A DNA stretch of 7,819 nt from an uncultured Alphaproteobacteria bacterium (GTDB lineage Bacteria > Pseudomonadota > Alphaproteobacteria > Rhizobiales > Aestuariivirgaceae), in the NCBI GenBank assembly GCA_937868035.1, contig CALMLK010000270.1, positions 1-7,819 of the forward strand, read 5' to 3'. The notes under the pieces are model-generated. The model was not told the DNA's origin, did not search any database, and saw only the letters and a program-made list of their open reading frames with translations. Shown one piece after another: positions 6,118 through 7,819 of the stretch; position 1 is the first letter of the stretch; every line of letters begins with the position of its first letter. Made by a program: the position numbers and the translations under genes.

Positions 6118-7005
6118 TCAGCGCAGCACGAATTCCGCGCCGCGCAGCTTCACGCTTTCCACGATGGCGCGATAGACTTCCGCCACGCGCCGCGTGTCGT
6201 GGGTGTCGGGGTGGCTCATCAGCCAGTAGGTGCGCGAGAAGCGCATGTCCGGCAGGATGCGCACGAGCCCGGGATGGCGCGCCGCGGCATAGTCATGCAG
6301 GATGCCGATGCCTTCGCCCGCCAGCACGGCTTCCATCTGGGCCACCACGCTGCCACACTCATAATGCCGCGCCATGAGCTTGGCGAGGTCGGCGGTGTAG
6401 TCCAGCGCACGTGAATAGGCGATGTCCTCCACATAGGTGATGAACAGCTTGCCGGAAAGATCATCCGTGGACTGAATGTTTCCCTGGCGCTTGACGTAAC
6501 TCTTGGCCGCGTAGACCGAGAGCGAATAGTCCGTGAGCTTCTTGATGATGGCACGGCCCAGCTTCGGTCGCTCGATCGTCACGATGATATCCGCCTCGCG
6601 GCGCGACAGGGAGAAGGAGCGCGGCAGCGGCACAAGCTGGATGGTGAGCGCCGGGTGCAGGTTGGCAAGCCGTGCCAGCACGCCCGCGAGATGAAAGGTG
6701 CCGAACCCGTCCGGCGCGCCGACGCGCACCGTGCCGCTGATCGTGTTCGAGGTGGCGGGCAAGGCGGCATCGGCCTGCAGCAATTCCGATTCCATCCGCT
6801 CCACGCGGGTGAGCAGGCTTTCGCCCGCAGGTGTCAGCACCGTGCCGGTGGTGCGCCGGTCGAACAGCCGTGTGCCAAGCTGCTCTTCCAGCGCGTCCAG
6901 CCGCCGCGCCACCGTGGCATGGTTGAGATGCAGCGTCTTCGCCGCGCTCAGGATCTGCCCTGCGCGGGCAATGGCAAGGAAGATGCGGAGATTGTCCCAG
7001 TCCAT
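6118..7005 (-). CDS. LysR-family transcriptional regulator, probably of the adjacent mmsA
   Basis: A 295-residue regulator of standard LysR length. The N-terminal winged helix-turn-helix covers about residues 1-60: [20 protein letters not shown], then the recognition helix region [20 protein letters not shown] and the wing [17 protein letters not shown] linker helix follows ([14 protein letters not shown]), then the substrate-binding-like effector domain starting at [12 protein letters not shown] and running to the C-terminus. I chose the ATG at 7005 (MDWDNLRIF, a common LysR beginning) over a TTG at 7029 that would add eight residues; neither has a Shine-Dalgarno sequence. A well-formed promoter places the transcript start near this ATG. 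The gene is divergent from mmsA, the classical LysR arrangement, so control of mmsA and of itself is inferred; the effector may be a branched-chain or inositol breakdown intermediate. The family is certain, the target an inference. Confidence 0.93.
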   Translation of the reverse strand: MDWDNLRIFLAIARAGQILSAAKTLHLNHATVARRLDALEEQLGTRLFDRRTTGTVLTPAGESLLTRVERMESELLQADAALPATSNTISGTVRVGAPDGFGTFHLAGVLARLANLHPALTIQLVPLPRSFSLSRREADIIVTIERPKLGRAIIKKLTDYSLSVYAAKSYVKRQGNIQSTDDLSGKLFITYVEDIAYSRALDYTADLAKLMARHYECGSVVAQMEAVLAGEGIGILHDYAAARHPGLVRILPDMRFSRTYWLMSHPDTHDTRRVAEVYRAIVESVKLRGAEFVLR

Positions 7006-7011
7006 GCCGGA

Positions 7012-7040
7012 ACTATAAATTGCGCACAACGAAAGCGCAA
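7012..7040 (-). promoter_or_regulatory. Predicted lysR promoter giving a leaderless or near-leaderless transcript
   Basis: On the minus strand TTGCGC (7040-7035) and TATAGT (7017-7012) are separated by exactly 17 bases. The usual 6-7 bases to +1 put the transcript start at about 7005-7006, at the A of the ATG of the regulator gene. This would explain the missing ribosome binding site. The -35 hexamer is one arm of the inverted repeat 7020-7040. Confidence 0.5.
7020..7040. promoter_or_regulatory. Inverted repeat TTGCGC-N9-GCGCAA, candidate LysR binding site
   Basis: Two perfect 6-bp arms are separated by 9 bases; the inner positions satisfy the T-N11-A rule of LysR-type sites. The repeat overlaps the -35 and spacer of the predicted lysR promoter, where the regulator would repress its own gene, and lies 65 bp or more upstream of the mmsA start, where it could act as the recognition site for activation. 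Confidence 0.55.
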
Positions 7041-7049
7041 ATCTTCATA

Positions 7050-7069
7050 TTGCTGTGCAAATTGTTGCA
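7050..7069. promoter_or_regulatory. Overlapping inverted repeats, possible second LysR contact site before mmsA
   Basis: TTGC-TGT-GCAA (7050-7060) overlaps TGCAA-ATTG-TTGCA (7056-7069); both use the same TTGCA/TGCAA arms, related to those of the site at 7020-7040. The block is about three helical turns downstream of that site, the place expected for the inducer-sensitive activation site next to the mmsA promoter. A weak promoter pair, TTGCTG (7050-7055) and CATAGG (7073-7078) with a 17-base spacer, fits an activated promoter, but the match is poor. Confidence 0.4.
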
Positions 7070-7104
7070 GGGCATAGGGGGCCATCATTTTGGGAGGAAA
7101 CCTC

Positions 7105-7819
7105 ATGGTCAAGACAATCAATCACTGGGTCGGCGGCAAGGAAGCCGCGGGCAAGGGCGGCCGCAAGAGCGCCGTGTTCAACCCCGCCACGGGCGAACAG
7201 ACGGGCGAAGTGGTTCTCGCCACGACGGCGGAACTCGACGCCGCCGTGAAGGTGGCACAGGCCGCTGCTCCCGGCTGGCAGGCCACCACGCCGCTCCGCC
7301 GTTCGCGCATCCTCAATGCCTTCCTCCGCATTCTCGAACAGCGCACCAAGGAACTTGCGGCCTGCATCACCGCCGAACACGGCAAGGTCTTGTCGGATGC
7401 CATGGGCGAAGTGCAGCGCGGCATGGAAGTGGTGGAATTCGCCACAGCCGCGCCTTCGCTCCTCAAGGGCGAGTACACCGAGAACGTCGGCACCAAGGTC
7501 GATAGCTGGTCCACGCGCCAGCCGCTCGGCGTCGTCGCCGGCATCACGCCGTTCAACTTCCCCGCCATGGTGCCCATGTGGATGTTCCCCACCGCACTCG
7601 CCACGGGCAACTGCTTCATCCTGAAGCCTTCGGAGCGTGACCCTTCCGCCTCGCTGCTCATCGCCGCCTGGCTCAAAGAAGCAGGCCTCCCCGATGGCGT
7701 GTTCAACGTGGTGCAGGGCGACAAGGAAGCGGTTGACGCGATCCTCAATCATCCCGGCATCTCGGCGGTGAGTTTCGTGGGTTCCACGCCCATCGCCAAC
7801 TACATCTACACGACCGGCA
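7105..7819 (+). CDS. mmsA: Methylmalonate-semialdehyde dehydrogenase, CoA-acylating (N-terminal part, 3' end outside window)
   Basis: 238 codons are visible and the frame is open to the window edge. The ATG at 7105 is preceded by GGGAGGA (7092-7098), an excellent ribosome binding site. The start [15 protein letters not shown] and the stretch [30 protein letters not shown] are hallmarks of the MmsA branch of aldehyde dehydrogenases. Asn151 in TPFNFP is the transition-state asparagine, Lys174 in LKPSE binds the cofactor, and FVGST (224-228) lies at the NAD pocket. The catalytic Cys lies beyond the window. MmsA enzymes convert methylmalonate semialdehyde to propionyl-CoA, NADH and CO2 in valine catabolism, or malonate semialdehyde to acetyl-CoA in inositol breakdown (IolA); which applies cannot be told here. 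The divergent LysR gene is its likely regulator. In valine operons acyl-CoA dehydrogenase and mmsB often follow, outside this window. Confidence 0.93.
   Translation, partial: MVKTINHWVGGKEAAGKGGRKSAVFNPATGEQTGEVVLATTAELDAAVKVAQAAAPGWQATTPLRRSRILNAFLRILEQRTKELAACITAEHGKVLSDAMGEVQRGMEVVEFATAAPSLLKGEYTENVGTKVDSWSTRQPLGVVAGITPFNFPAMVPMWMFPTALATGNCFILKPSERDPSASLLIAAWLKEAGLPDGVFNVVQGDKEAVDAILNHPGISAVSFVGSTPIANYIYTTG

Noticed and set aside
5806..6414. Plus-strand open frame of 202 codons across the small-protein gene and the end of lysR
   Set aside because: It crosses two minus-strand genes and an intergenic gap, has no ribosome binding site that I can see, and shows no domain.
7045..7752. Minus-strand open frame of 235 codons at the right end
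   Set aside because: It is antisense to mmsA, which has a strong ribosome binding site and all expected motifs. The frame also runs through the regulatory spacer.
1..7819. Mobile-element, CRISPR or defence-island content
   Set aside because: No transposase, integrase, direct-repeat array, tRNA-associated attachment site or known defence gene is present. The exonuclease-ligase pair belongs to a known repair family.

Overview
The window is GC-rich and densely coded on both strands. It reads as a chromosomal segment of an alphaproteobacterium, most likely of the Hyphomicrobiales/Rhizobiales. The support is family resemblance only: a ferredoxin-NADP reductase ending in AFVG as in rhizobial/Rhodobacter Fpr, the exonuclease plus ATP-dependent ligase pair common in this class, and a LysR regulator divergent from an MmsA-type aldehyde dehydrogenase. 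No transposase, integrase, tRNA, rRNA or CRISPR array was seen, so this looks like ordinary chromosome and not a mobile island.

Layout. At 1-843 (+) is the C-terminal part of an Hsp70-family ATPase of the short YegD type. Its stop overlaps by 17 nt the stop of a convergent phytanoyl-CoA-dioxygenase-like oxygenase (827-1615, -). A 76-bp divergent spacer with a perfect hairpin follows, then a small four-helix membrane protein (1692-2072, +). This converges on fpr (2101-2925, -), whose promoter carries a 16-bp perfect palindrome over its -10. Divergent from fpr is a two-gene operon: a metallo-beta-lactamase-fold, ligase-associated DNA exonuclease (3042-4112) and an ATP-dependent DNA ligase (4109-5680), coupled by an ATGA overlap. 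After a hairpin-bearing convergent gap comes a small secreted cysteine-containing protein (5815-6021, -), then a LysR regulator (6118-7005, -). Divergent from the regulator is the start of the methylmalonate-semialdehyde dehydrogenase gene mmsA (7105 to the window end).

Functional groups. The exonuclease and ligase are the core of a known DNA-repair gene cluster that elsewhere also carries an Lhr-type helicase and a metallophosphoesterase. Neither partner is next to them here. The LysR/mmsA pair is a local regulatory unit, probably for valine/propionate-type or inositol-type semialdehyde catabolism, with inverted repeats in the shared promoter and a lysR promoter placed so that the transcript would be leaderless or nearly so. 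I found no convincing wholly new system. The points most worth following are the fpr palindrome, the lysR promoter geometry, the helicase-less exonuclease-ligase operon and the small secreted protein.
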